Shown: positions 50,598-61,650, counted from the stretch's first letter. The stretch is DNA of 64,000 nt from Giardia muris (GCA_006247105.1 CM016926.1:2334648-2398647), one strand, 5' to 3'. Notes: generated from the sequence alone by a model not told the origin. Program-made: numbers and translations.

Positions 50598-52502
50598 AGG
50601 GGAGGGAAGAACGCGAGGGCCCTCTCGTGCACGGAAGGGACGGCATCAGGCGACTGCAAGGCGGGGAGCTGCCTCGACCTCGGGACGCTGGGGAAGGTAT
50701 GCAAGGAGTGCAGTGACACGAACCAGGCCTCGATCGACGGGACGTGCAAGGCCCCAACAGAGGCGACGGATCATTGTACGAAGGGCAACAATGGGGCCTG
50801 CACGGACTGCAATGCAGGCAGTGGGTCCAACAACTACTTCCTCTTCTACGGGGGGTGCTACAACCAGGCCAGTGGAGGCGAGGGCGCTGCTCTCTGCTCG
50901 GCGGCATCGAACGGGAAGTGCTCAGAGAGGGCCAGTGGTGCGACGGGCATCTTCGTGAAGGGGAGCGACTCCAACCCATCAGGCCTCTACACCTGTGATG
51001 ATAAGACGAACGGGGTTCCCAACTGCAAGACCTGCACCTCCCCCGCCGCCGACAAGCCGACCTGCACGGAGTGCGCCTCCGGGTTCGGGCCTGTCGTGGA
51101 GAGCCTCGATGCACCAACGATCACCTCCTGCGTCAACTGCTCATCGAACGAGAACTGCAAGAGCTGCATGCAGATCGGGACCAGCTTCGTGTGTCTCGAG
51201 TGCAATGGTACCACTCACGTCCCCGTCGACGGGAAGTGCGTCCCCAAGGACAGTGCCTCCTCCTGCACTCCTGCCTCCAGCGCCGGGAAGTGCACGGCCT
51301 GCAAGGAGGGGAGCCTCTTCTTCCACGACGGCTGCTTCAGCCCCGAGAGCCTCAAGAGCCTCGGGATCTGCCTCGAGTCCTTCTCCGTCCCGGGCTGGTC
51401 CGAGGTCCTCTGCGGTAAGTGCGGGAAGGGGCTCGCCCCCGTCGACGGGAGGTGTCTGAAGGTGGAAGGGGGGAAGGCCGATTCGACCAGCTCATGCACG
51501 ACGAGCCAAAATGGAACTCAGGTCGGGGTCTGCGACTCCTGTGGGTCCTCGAGCACCTACTTCCTCTTCAACGGGGGGTGCTACGACCAGTCAAAGGAGC
51601 CCGGGAGCAAGCTGTGCACGGCAATGACGACTCGGACGGCAGACGGGACCTGCTCGACCCCGACCTCCATCGCCTTCCTCAAGGACGGGAAGCTCTACCT
51701 CTGCGGAGACGCGACGAACGGGAAGGCGAACTGCGACACCTGCACCTACTCCACGTCCTTCTCCTGCACGTCCTGCCTCAACGGATGCATGCTCTCCAAC
51801 TCCTCCTGCATCTCCTCCTTCGATGCGGACAAGACGGGCCTCTGTGCCAGGAGCAACCAGCTTCTCGTCGGGGAGGCCCTGGTGTGCAAGGAGTGCAAGA
51901 AGGGAAGTGTTCCGATCGACGGGACGTGCCTCGAGGTCAGCTCGACCATCTCGAGGACGGCCACCAACGACGTCTGCATGAAGGCCGACGGGAAGACTCC
52001 TGTCGACGGAACCGCCACGAGGTGCGAGAACTGCTCGACGAACTACTTCCTCTTCGAGGGGGGCTGCTATCCCACGACCACGGGCTCCGTCGGGAGTAAG
52101 CTGTGCTCATCGGCCTCCAATGGTCAGTGCACAACGAAGGCCACCAACTCCCCCTTCCCTCTCTCCAATGGCGTCTTCACCCTCTGTCCGGCCGGTTGTG
52201 GGGCATGCTCCTCTGCCACCACCTGCACGTCCTGCGGTCTCGGGTACTACAACACGACCTCCGTCACCTCCTCCTCTGACTGCACGGCCTGCCCCAGTGG
52301 CTGCACGACGTGCTCCGCCTCGGCCTGCATCACGTGCTGGGACGGGAGTGCTCCGACCGACGGGAAGTGCAGTGCCGTCCCCTCCTCCAGCTCCTCGGGG
52401 CTCTCTGGGGGCGCCATTGCGGGGATCGTCATCGCCGTCCTGCTGGTGCTGGGAGGCCTCGGGGGCTTCCTCGGTTGGTGGTTCGGGTGCAGGGGGAAGT
52501 GA
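50598..52502 (+). pseudogene. Headless VSP cassette, unit 10 (class B, last of array)
   Basis: 634 open codons after TGA at 50595-50597. The G run is four long (50599-50602). The opening is like unit 6, the centre is like units 5 and 6, and there is a distinct block QCTTKATNSPFPL near 52125. After its stop and polyadenylation signal the linker continues for about 13 bases and then gives way to unrelated sequence. Confidence 0.8.
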
Positions 52503-52597
52503 GTGAATGGTGAAGGGGAGACCTGGAGCGAGAGGTGACATCGAGCTCATTATAGACCTCCAGCTCATCTGGATGGACCGGAGAGGGGGTCATATGG

Positions 52598-53310
52598 CTA
52601 CGCATCCGGCCACTCAGGATACTCGACGACAAGGGCCTCGTCGGCCTTCCCCCGGCAGTACGGACAGCAGTGCTCGATCCGGTCCGCACAGACGACGAGG
52701 TGCCGGCAGGGAAGGAGGATCGCGTCCTTCTGGCGTGAGAGGCAGACGACGCACCCGTCAACCATTTCGTCCTCACAGAAGGCGTCGTCCAGTGCTCCGG
52801 GCTCGCAGAAGAGTGCCGACCAGACCATCTCTCCGAGCTCCCGGGCCTCCGACTGCTCGATTGGGGACAGGAGGGCAAGGACGTGGTGCGGGTTGAGCAT
52901 CTCCAGCCTCTCCCGTACCTTCCGCATGACCGCCTCCTCCAGGGCATCTGCAACTGCTCGATACGTCCTTGAAGAGTGAGTCAGGCCACTCCCGAACAAG
53001 CCTTCGGATCCCCTCGATGTGCATTCTTCCGTCCCCTTCGTGGACTGCCGCCTCGTCCGCCAGGAGTCTTGCACTCGACCCGGCCCTCCTGGAGTGCAAG
53101 CAGCAGGGCCGTCTCCTTCCGGTTGTTGAACAGCCCCCCCTCGAGTGGAAGGAGCAGGCGGACAGATGGGGGGCGTCCGTGAGAGGCGGCCATCATCAGG
53201 GCTGCATCCCATGAGTCTCGATGCCCACGTGTAGTGTTCCTGACTCCCCCGACGTCCCCAGTTGTGACGGACTCCAAGGACGTCGGTGGCTCCCTGGAGG
53301 GGGATGGGTC
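52598..53310 (-). pseudogene. Decayed ankyrin-RING gene
   Basis: On the minus strand three successive pieces lie in three different frames. First is an ankyrin segment (about 53310-53080) reading DSWDAALMMAASHGRPPSV, with a following repeat ending ALQEGRVECK. Next is a linker piece (about 53080-52965) reading LLADEAAVHEGDGRMHIEG. Last is a helix and RING finger (about 52965-52598) reading CVVCLSRQKDAILLPCRHL then CADRIEHCCPYCRG, of the IAP-like C3HC4 kind. The pieces join smoothly if two frameshifts are assumed, near 53080 and 52970. No convincing start is visible. Ankyrin-RING proteins would act as ubiquitin ligases. This copy looks broken, unless the shifts are assembly errors. Confidence 0.65.
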
Positions 53311-53970
53311 TGTCCCCTCTTGAGGAGCCTCCTGTCCCCAGACCACCATTCCCGTGCCCCCCGGAGTCCTCCACTCCTCGCTCGTGGGGAGGAGGGCTCG
53401 ACGACCTCGGGGTGGTCGTGGCATGTTGGGAGCATGGGAGCGGTCCGGGAGGGAGTCCACTCCTTCCTCGTTCGCCTCTGAGAGGAGGAAGCAGTCTGTG
53501 CGGCCACACCGTGCAGTCCGGCCACCTTCTTCCTCTCCCCGACCTCATCGAGATCGTCCTTCCCTCTCGATGTCTCCATCAAAGGAGTGGGGGATGTTTC
53601 CGAGCCCCAGCTCCCTCTCCTCCGGTTCAAAAGGCCGACCCGCCATCTCGCATCCCCTCGACAGCAGAGGGGCGTCCAGATCGATGCACCCGTCCCCGGG
53701 AAGCCAGTGGGCTCCTCTCTCTGTCTGGCACGGCTCTCGTCAGAGACCATTCGTCCTCGAGAGGGGAACGGGCCCGATCCTCACCAGGGGGTTGGGGGGC
53801 TATAAGGGGAGACTGATGACCAGTGGGAGCTCATCCAGGGACGAGAGCACCCCGAGGAGAGCTGTGGGCCTCCCGTCCTCAGGACAGGCCGTTGGTAGTG
53901 GTTGGATGCCCGGAGTGTCGGATGGGGGCCTCAGTGGAAGGCTGGTGAAGGGGATGTTTGATGTTCAAAA
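53311..53970. other. GC-rich spacer without recognisable gene
   Basis: Open frames exist here on both strands, as expected from high GC, but their translations are Arg/Ser/Pro-rich and match no family. The sequence GGCTATAAGGGG occurs near 53800, about 165 bp before the next gene, and the last bases before it (TTTGATGTTCAAAAATG) are AT-rich, so the right end probably holds its promoter. Confidence 0.4.
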
Positions 53971-55506
53971 ATGTCCATCACGGGTTTGATGAGGGCGGCC
54001 GGGAGAGGAGACCTCGAGGGCGTGAAAAGGAACCTCAATCAGATCGGGAAGCAGGATGAAGATGGCAAGACGGCCCTGATGTGGGCAGTAAGAGGAGGCC
54101 ATGCCAATTGCATCCCCCTCCTCGAGAAGGAGATTGGGATACAAGAAAATGACGGGTGGACCGCACTGATGTATGCAGCAAGAGATGGCCACGCCAACTG
54201 TATTCCTCTCCTTATGAATGAAGTAGGAAAACAGAAAGGCGACAGCTGGACCGCATTGATGCTAGCAGCCTCCAATGGCAATACAGACTCCGTCCGGCTC
54301 CTCCTGTCTGAGGCCGGGAAGCAGACGACAGAGGAATGGAAGTTCACTTCAGCTCATAATAGGGTTACCTTCCACCCCGGAACCACGGCTCTCATGCTCG
54401 CAGCCTACTTCAACTACCCCGAGGTTGTTGAGCTCCTTCTTCCATGCGAACAGGGAATGAAGGACTCCAAAGGTCACACGGCCAAATGGCATGCAAAGAA
54501 TAGTTCAAAGGGAGGCAACTTCACCCGAGTCCGTCAGCTCCTCGAGAACGAGGGCACAGAGCGAATCCCCCCGCCACATAACCTCAGTGAAGTACCTGGG
54601 CTCCGGGATCGTGTCAACGAACTCACCACTGAAAACGAGTCTCTCAAGAAAGACCTCTCCTCTTCCAAGAATGCCCTAGATGAGAAAGAGAGGAGGCTAA
54701 CCCAATCTAATCAAGAAAACTTCTCTCTCAAACAACAGTTCCAGAAGGCCAACGAAGAGGCCAAGAAGAATCACGAGCTGAACGAGGCCCTGAACAAGAG
54801 AGCACAGGAGGCCGAGAAGAGTCTTACTGAGGCGAGGGGGGAGATCACTTCTCTCAAGAATCAGCTCACCGAGATGGAAAGCACAACACTCAAGCAGGAC
54901 GACAAGATCTCCCACCTACGCACAGAGAACACTTCTCTCCAGGAGCAACTATCCTCCTCCAAGAAGGCGCAAGAAGAAGCAGAGGAGAGGCTCTCCCAGA
55001 TGAATCAAGAGATATCCTCTTTCAAAGCCCAGCTCTCCAAGACCAATGAGGAGAAGGACGCCCTCCACAAACAGTTCGAGGACAAGGAACGACGGGACAG
55101 GGCTCAGATCGATCAGCTTTCTGCAGAAGTCTCCTCCCTCAAACAACAGCTCGACAATGCTATCAATGAGTCCAAGAGGCATGCGAAGATGAACGAGGAC
55201 CTTCGAAAGGCCTCTGACCAGAAACAAGCCCTCATCAACGCCCTCACCACCGAGAAGGCGACTCTTCAGGAGCAGCTCTCCAAGACCATTGAGGACCTCA
55301 AGAGAGCACTTGCAGACCAGAAGGCCCAGAACATCGCCCTCGAGAAGGAGGTTACCCAATTGAGGACCGAGAGCCATGACATGAAAGACCTTCGGAGACG
55401 CCTCGAGGAGGTGGAGGAGGAGAAGAGGATCCTCCTCCAGAACCTCGCTGCTGTCGGGGGCAGGCTCACCAACCACCCCCAGGGCCTTGGAACGCCCACT
55501 GGATGA
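53971..55506 (+). CDS. Ankyrin-repeat protein with long coiled coil
   Basis: 511 residues. It starts at the ATG at 53971 (MSITGLMRAAGRGDLEGV), in the context TTCAAAAATG. Residues about 1-190 are five or so ankyrin repeats (DGKTALMWAVRGGHANCIPLL and relatives). Residues about 205-495 form an almost unbroken coiled coil with repeating LSSSK and LKxQL heptads rich in Lys, Glu, Gln and Asn. There is no kinase or RING part. This is a known type of protein 21.1 in Giardia, likely a scaffold that dimerises through the coil. It is intact although its surroundings are GC-rich and decayed. Confidence 0.88.
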   Translation: MSITGLMRAAGRGDLEGVKRNLNQIGKQDEDGKTALMWAVRGGHANCIPLLEKEIGIQENDGWTALMYAARDGHANCIPLLMNEVGKQKGDSWTALMLAASNGNTDSVRLLLSEAGKQTTEEWKFTSAHNRVTFHPGTTALMLAAYFNYPEVVELLLPCEQGMKDSKGHTAKWHAKNSSKGGNFTRVRQLLENEGTERIPPPHNLSEVPGLRDRVNELTTENESLKKDLSSSKNALDEKERRLTQSNQENFSLKQQFQKANEEAKKNHELNEALNKRAQEAEKSLTEARGEITSLKNQLTEMESTTLKQDDKISHLRTENTSLQEQLSSSKKAQEEAEERLSQMNQEISSFKAQLSKTNEEKDALHKQFEDKERRDRAQIDQLSAEVSSLKQQLDNAINESKRHAKMNEDLRKASDQKQALINALTTEKATLQEQLSKTIEDLKRALADQKAQNIALEKEVTQLRTESHDMKDLRRRLEEVEEEKRILLQNLAAVGGRLTNHPQGLGTPTG

Positions 55507-57167
55507 CCTGCATCCGGAGGCAGGGGCAGGAGGTCGGAAGGCCCGGCCGGATGAAGGAGTCCCCGTCGGTCCTCCTATGGGCCTCCGGGATCAACAGTCA
55601 TCGTCCAGTGCCCCGGTCATCGTCCTTCGATCAAGTGGAGTGAACGGGATCACGGGAGGGGACGAGAGGACGACCATGAGCCCCGGTTGATCTCAACCCG
55701 TCTCCATGAAGGAGGGCCAGCCTCCTCGGATCTGTCTGAGGGCATGGATGGATAGAGGGGAAGGGCACCAGGCCGTGCATGGCTGTGTGAGCCAATGCCG
55801 GCTGCTCACTGCCCCGGACTCGTGACGGAAGTGGCTGTCCGGAGTTCACGCCCTCCAGCTCGTGGGGCCGTGCCACGAACTGGAGCCTGTTCGAGGAGCG
55901 TGAGGTGCACGGGTCGACGCCACCATGGACAGTATCCTCCTTGGTCGTCCCACGATGCACTGAGGATCCTCGGGGATGACAGCATCCACGACGACGGGTC
56001 CTCATGCACAGGGAAGACCGTCCGAGTCGAACGGAGTGGGTGTCAGTCGGTTCGTGGAAGGACACGTTCTACCTCCTTCCCGACTGTGGTGGCATCGGGA
56101 GGTCCACCATCGGCTGAGGACGTCGGGGGGACATGGAACCTCTGAGTTCGATCATCGGATGGAACACGAGTCCTGTCCGACCTTATGGATCCCCTCGCTC
56201 TCGAACCCTGAGTCTGATACACCAGCCACTGGTTCGCCCCTTCCTCGCCCCAACTCGGCCTCCGACTCTGATCGTCCCCTTGTCGTCGGATCCCTGTTTC
56301 CTCCTGGAACCCTTCTTGAAGCCACGAGGACCTCCTTGTCCACCCTTGCACGGATATCGTTCGAGTGGGGCTGTCATCACACGCCCAAGGATGAGGAGAA
56401 TACGAACGCCCTGAGACCTTTGCCATTGGGGAGCTCCTCCTGCAGGGACGTGCTCCCGGTCGTCCGACTGACCCCTTCCCAACACGGACGCCAAGGAGGT
56501 CTCCGTTATCTCCACCTCGGACGGCTCTTCATCCGAGGTCATCCTGTCAGCAACGTGCAGGGAATTGGGGGCAGGTCAAGTGGTGGGAGGGCTGGGGCAA
56601 GACGGACGCCTTCAGACTGGTAGGTACGCGTATAGAGTGGCATCCTACCCTTCCCACCTCCTAGACGCCTGCACGTACAGGACCGACCGGACCGTCCCAC
56701 GAGGGGGTTCGGGGAGGCGTCTCCCAACCAGGCCTCTGACGTGCCGTGACGACCGGACGTCATCGAGGACCTCCTTGAGATACGACCAGGAGGCCCGGGG
56801 ACATGGGGATGACCGAAACACGTGCCTGGAGGCCGCACACAGGGAACGGGCTCACCTCCCTTCCGATCTTCCCGTCTCGACCCAGAACAGCAGCCCCATC
56901 ACGAGTGCTTCCGGGGTCTCATACTACGACCTCGAGACGTCCGGTCCAACCTGAGGCCTGATAGCACCCACAATGGGCAGGTCTATCCTGTCCAGGCATC
57001 CCGACGTATGAACCCAGCTGCTACGGTCCCCTCAAGCACATTCACGGACTGCATCTGGCATCACTTAGATCCGAGTCTCCTCACTTCCGGACGATGAGGG
57101 CTTCCAGGAGAGAAAGGAAGGACACAGGGGATGGGGAAGGGAGACGGAGAGGAACGAAGTGCCGTGC
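55507..57167. other. GC-rich subtelomeric spacer, no gene recognised
   Basis: About 1.7 kb. Several frames of 90-215 codons overlap on both strands, but none has a Giardia-like AT-rich start, a domain, or a cysteine pattern. I see no transposon enzyme motifs and no tRNA. It may be the outer rDNA spacer or relics of old genes. Confidence 0.45.
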
Positions 57168-57241
57168 AGGACCACAACCCCCACCCACGGACCCCCAAGA
57201 AGTGTCCCAAAGATGGAGGCCGACTTTCCGCTACTGTAGGG
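57168..57241 (+). repeat. 74-bp element, copy 1, upstream of rDNA
   Basis: Begins AGGACCACAACCCCCACC and ends CGCTACTGTAGGG. It pairs with the copy at 57456-57529, which has the same length and differs at scattered positions. Confidence 0.7.
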
Positions 57242-57455
57242 GCCAGGAGGCCGGGGCCCGGGGCCCGAAGGGGCGAGGCCGGCCGAGGGGCCGTCCCCCC
57301 TCAAATCGAACGGGGAGAGGGGCGAGAGGCCCCAAATCGAACGGGGGGAGGCCCCCTCCGAACGGCCCCCTCGGGCCCCCTCGGTCTTCCTCCCTCCCCC
57401 CTCGCCCGGTCCTGAACGAAGTGCCGTCGCAGGGAGGGGAGTGAGCTGGGGAAGA

Positions 57456-57529
57456 AGGACCACAACCCCCACCTAGAGACCTTCAATAAGTGCTCCAAAG
57501 ATGAAGGCCGATTTTCGGCTACTATAGGG
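57456..57529 (+). repeat. 74-bp element, copy 2, upstream of 18S rRNA
   Basis: Begins AGGACCACAACCCCCACC and ends CGGCTACTATAGGG, 115 bp before the 18S start. Position and duplication suggest a Pol I promoter or spacer-promoter element. That is inference. Confidence 0.6.
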
Positions 57530-57644
57530 AAGGCACGACGAGGCCGGACCGGGACGAGAAGACCCACCCGACGACGAGTGTGGATCGTACGACGAGAGGA
57601 CGGAAGGGCCGGCCCACAACGGACGGATCGACCGATCGACAGAC

Positions 57645-59073
57645 CATCCGGTTGATCCTGCCGGAGTACTACGCTACCCCCAAGGACAAAAGCCATGCAA
57701 GCGGACACGAGGTATGAAGTGGCGGACGGCTCGGTACAACGGTACGAGTCTGACCGGGGGTGAAGGCTAGACGGATACCGCTGGCAACCCAGCGCCAAGA
57801 CGAGTGCTCAAGAGCGGGGAAGGAAAGCACGCGATGGAGCGAATGCCCGGATGAGGTTCCGAGGTATTACCTAGTCGGTAGAGTAGTGGTCTACGGAGGG
57901 GATGATGCCTGGCGGAGGATCAGGGTTTGACTCCGGAGAACGGGCCTGAGAGACGGCCCGTACATCCAAGGACGGCAGCAGGCGCGGAACTTGCCCAATG
58001 CGTGAAGGCGTGAGGCAGCAACGGGGGATCCCATGAAATGGGAAGACTGGGGGGTAGATGACCCCAGCACAAGTCGAGGGAAAGGTCTGGTGCCAGCAGC
58101 CGCGGTAATTCCAGCTCGGCAGGCGTCGTACGGCGCTGTTGCAGTTAAAACGTCCGGAGTCGAGACGTCCAGCCGGGAGGAAAGAGGAGCGCTTAAGGCG
58201 GGAGTGAGTACGAGAAAGCCCGGGACGGACATGAAGGTGAATGGGTAAGGGCATGTGTATTGGTGGGGGACGGGTGAAATAGGATGATCCGACCAAGACA
58301 GACAAAGGCGTAGGCACTTGCCAAGACCATATCAGTCGAACCAGGACGAAGCCCGGGGGCGAGAAGGCGATTAGACACCACCGTATTCCCGGGCGTAAAC
58401 GATGCCACCGAGAGACTGGCCAGGTCGTCAGGATCGAAGGGAAACCGATCAGGGTACGGGCTCTGGGGGGAGTATGGCCGCAAGGCTGGAACTTGAAGGC
58501 ATTGACGGAGGGGTACCACCAGACGTGGAGTCTGCGGCTCAATTTGACTCAACGCGAACACCTTACCAGGCCCAGACGTACGGAGGATCGACGGTTGAGA
58601 GGACCTTCGTGATCGTACGAGTGGTGGTGCATGGCCGTTCACAGCCCGTGGCTTGAGCCGTCTGCTTGACTGCGACAACGAGCGAGACCCTAACCTGGAT
58701 GGGACCGCCAATGGTGAATTGGAGGAAGGTGGGGCGATAACAGGTCTGTGATGCCCTTAGACGCCCTGGGCTGCACGCGTACTACACTGTGGGGATGAAA
58801 CCACGTCGAGTTGTGAAGCTTGATGAGATCAAACCCCCACGTGGTTGGGATCGTGGACTGGAACGTCCTCGTGAACCTGGAATGTCTAGTAGGCGTAGGT
58901 CATCAATCTACGCCGGATACGTCCCTGCCCCTTGTACACACCGCCCGTCGCTCCTACCGACTGGGTCTTCTGGCGAGCTCCTGGGAGGGATGAACCGAAC
59001 AGGGACGAACCGCGAGGCTTGGAGGAAGGAGAAGTCGTAACAAGGTATCCGTAGGTGAACCTGCGGATGGATC
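57645..59073 (+). rRNA. 18S (SSU) ribosomal RNA
   Basis: Begins at CATCCGGTTGATCCTGCCGG, the standard 5' end of Giardia SSU rRNA. It contains the universal CCAGCAGCCGCGGTAATTCC (58091), the GGTGCATGGCCG switch region (about 58626) and CTTGTACACACCGCCCGTCG (58932). It ends near GTAGGTGAACCTGCGGATGG (59051-59070) plus a few bases. The length of about 1,430 nt matches the very short SSU of Giardia. The exact 3' base is estimated. Confidence 0.95.
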
Positions 59074-59107
59074 CATCGAGAGGGAAGGTACGAGGATGAA
59101 GGCAATG

Positions 59108-59240
59108 AGATGACGCGACCCGGTGGATGCCTTGGCTCGGGGGACGATGAAGGACGTGGCTGACGACGATACTCGATGTGGTCCAAGCACGTGACATCGA
59201 TCTTCGAATGGATCATCGGGGTGGTGGGGTGATCTACGAA
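59108..59240 (+). rRNA. 5.8S ribosomal RNA
   Basis: Recognised from CCGGTGGATGCCTTGGCTC (about 59120), GATGAAGGACGTGGC and ATCGATCTTCGAATGG, which align in order with conserved 5.8S blocks. The first internal spacer is only about 35 bp and the second about 40 bp. Both ends are estimates. Confidence 0.85.
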
Positions 59241-59279
59241 CTGGGTTGTTCGAGGGGTTGAACGATGGGGAATGAGATG

Positions 59280-61013
59280 AGGATCCCCCCCCACTCCGAT
59301 GAAGATGACGGGTGGAACTTAAGCATATCAGTACGCCCAGGAGAAGACACCAACCGGGATTCCTTGATTAGCGGCGAGCGATCCAGGAGTAGTCCGACCT
59401 CGAAGCGATGAGCGTTGTGAGGACTGGGGGGATGTCCTAAACCCGAAGATGGGTTGAAACCCACACCAAGGAGGGTGCCAGTCCCGTAGGGATGGACACA
59501 ACCCCAACGACGAGTACCTCTGCTTGAGAGTGTAGAGGGAAGAGGAGGTGGTACCCTTCTAAGGCTAAATACCGCCCCGAGACCGATAGAGGACCAAGTA
59601 GTGCGAACGAAAGGTGAGAAGGATGCCGACCCAGGCACGTCAAAAGACCCTGAACCCGGGAGGCGACTCCCGACCTGTCGATGATCGATTGGTCGGGCCC
59701 GTCTCGAAACACGGACCGAGGAGTTAGGACCGATCGCGAGTCATGTGGCAAAGGGAAGTCAAGACTTCAAGGGGCCCCTTACAAGGGCAGAGCGATCGGT
59801 CCTAGACCCGAAAGGTGGTGATCTACACTTGACCAGGGTGAAGCCAGACGAAAGCCTGGTGGAGGCCCATCCCGGTGCTGACGTGCAAATCGCTCGGTCG
59901 AGTTGAGTGTAGGGGCGAAAGACTCATCGAACCACCTGGTAGCTGGTTACCTCCGAAATGTCTCCCAGGATAGCCGACATCATGAACAGCTGCCCTAGGT
60001 AAGGCCACGATCGGTGGGAGTAGGGAGGTCACTCCTTATCCACCCCTCGAACCATGAACAAGGGTGGAGCGGGGCCAACTTGTGTGGGCCCCCTCAACAG
60101 TGTTGATGTCGAGTGGGCCTCTCCTGGTAAGCAGGACGGGCAAGACGGGATGAACCGACAGTCGGGGGAAGGTGTGGAAGTGTATGCTCGATCAAACGGT
60201 GTCCGTCGATCGTGACAGCTGGAAGGTGGCCTTAACAGTAGGAAGCCTCTAAGGAGTGTGTAACAACCCACCAGCCGAATCGAGGGGCCCGGAAAATGGA
60301 ACACGCCGAAGCATACGATCGGAACCCGACCGAGATGTGTCTCGGGTAGGAGGTCGTCATGATCGAGTCGAAGCCATGGGGTGACACGTGGTGGATCGAG
60401 TCATGATTGCTGATCTCGGTAGTAGTAGCCATTACTCCATCTGGAGGCCTGACGTGGAGATGGGTTCCGTATCCCTGTCGATCAGATACGGGTGACACGA
60501 TCCTAAGTCCGATGGTGTACGCCGTACCATGGGGTCATCCTCACAGGACGATAGGGCTGACCGGTTAACATCCCGGTGGTATGATGGGGTCTTGGTGACA
60601 TCCTTTCACAACGGTACATGAACGAAGCACATGGTGGGAGTCATCCCGTCCTACCCCAGTCCCCCCATGGCCAGTAGTACTTCAGGTCGTGCATGGCCAT
60701 GATGGATCACATGTCCCTTCGGTCATCCATGAAACCCGTTGTGTCCCCCCCCATCCTGATCGTACCACAACCGCAACAGGACTCCAAGGTGATCAGCCTC
60801 TAGGCGGGAGAGACCATGACTCAGGGAAGTCGGCAAACTAGCTCCGTAACCTCGGGAGAAGGAGTGGCTCTGATCGATCAGAACCGGCACGGACCGAGGG
60901 ATCCCGACTGTCTACTAACAACATAGCGTCGTGCCAGTCGTCATGGATGCGTACACGACGTGATTTCTGCCCAGTGCCATGACCGTCACCATGAAGAGGT
61001 TCATCCAAGCCCT

Positions 61014-61065
<52 letters not shown>

Positions 61066-61510
61066 GGGTAATTTCCGACGTGCATGAATGGATCAACGAG
61101 GATCCCACTGTCCCAAGTCATGCCTCCGTGAACCTACAGACCCGGGAACGGGCGGGTGTTGGTCGGCGGGGCAAGAAGACCCTTTTGAGCTTGACTCCAA
61201 TCCGATCCTGGGGGATGGGATCATCGGTGCAGCATACAGGGGAGGCCGCTTCCATGAGATACCCTGACGTTGTTCACCATCCCACTCACCGACTTACATC
61301 GGCACACGGTCGGATGGGGAGTTTGGCTGGGGCGGCGCGCCTGCTAGATCACACCGCAGGCGTCCTATGGTAAGCTCAGTGAGGTCGGAAACCTCACGTG
61401 GAGCATAAGGGCATAAGCTTACTTGACTAGTACCCCCTGTCCCGGTACTTGCCGTGAAAGCGTGGCCTAACGATCCTTCAACCGCTCCGGTAATCCGAGC
61501 GTGGAGGTGA

Positions 61511-61554
<44 letters not shown>

Positions 61555-61556
61555 CC

Positions 61557-61600
<44 letters not shown>

Positions 61601-61650
61601 CCGTCCGCATGCATCGGTGCGGAAGCGTCGGATTGTTCACCCGTCTAAGG

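Larger units (their letters stand above)
35507..52515 (+). repeat. Tandem array of ten VSP units
   Basis: Ten head-to-tail units of 1.5-1.9 kb separated by a nearly identical linker that starts TGAGTGAATGGTGAAGGGG. Two 5' classes occur. Class A (units 1, 2, 4, 7, 8, 9) opens STFTIPGVEG. Class B (units 3, 5, 6, 10) opens ARVLSCTEG or ARALSCTEG. All ten share a nearly identical 3' end encoding the serine stalk, membrane helix and CRGK. A last linker remnant follows unit 10 (to about 52515), then sequence diverges. Confidence 0.9.

Noticed and set aside
35507..52515. CRISPR-like or satellite origin for the tandem array
   Set aside because: Units are 1.5-1.9 kb coding cassettes with a conserved protein frame, not short direct repeats with spacers.
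53354..53989. 211-codon + strand frame before the ankyrin/coiled-coil gene
   Set aside because: Low-complexity Arg/Ser/Pro product, overlaps the decayed ankyrin-RING region and the next gene's start, with no AT-rich start context.
55976..56623. 215-codon frame in the GC-rich spacer
   Set aside because: Overlapping frames of similar size occur on both strands with no domain. Likely chance.
57871..58542. 223-codon antisense frame inside the 18S gene, with others inside the 28S gene
   Set aside because: Lies entirely within conserved rRNA sequence and has no protein family features.
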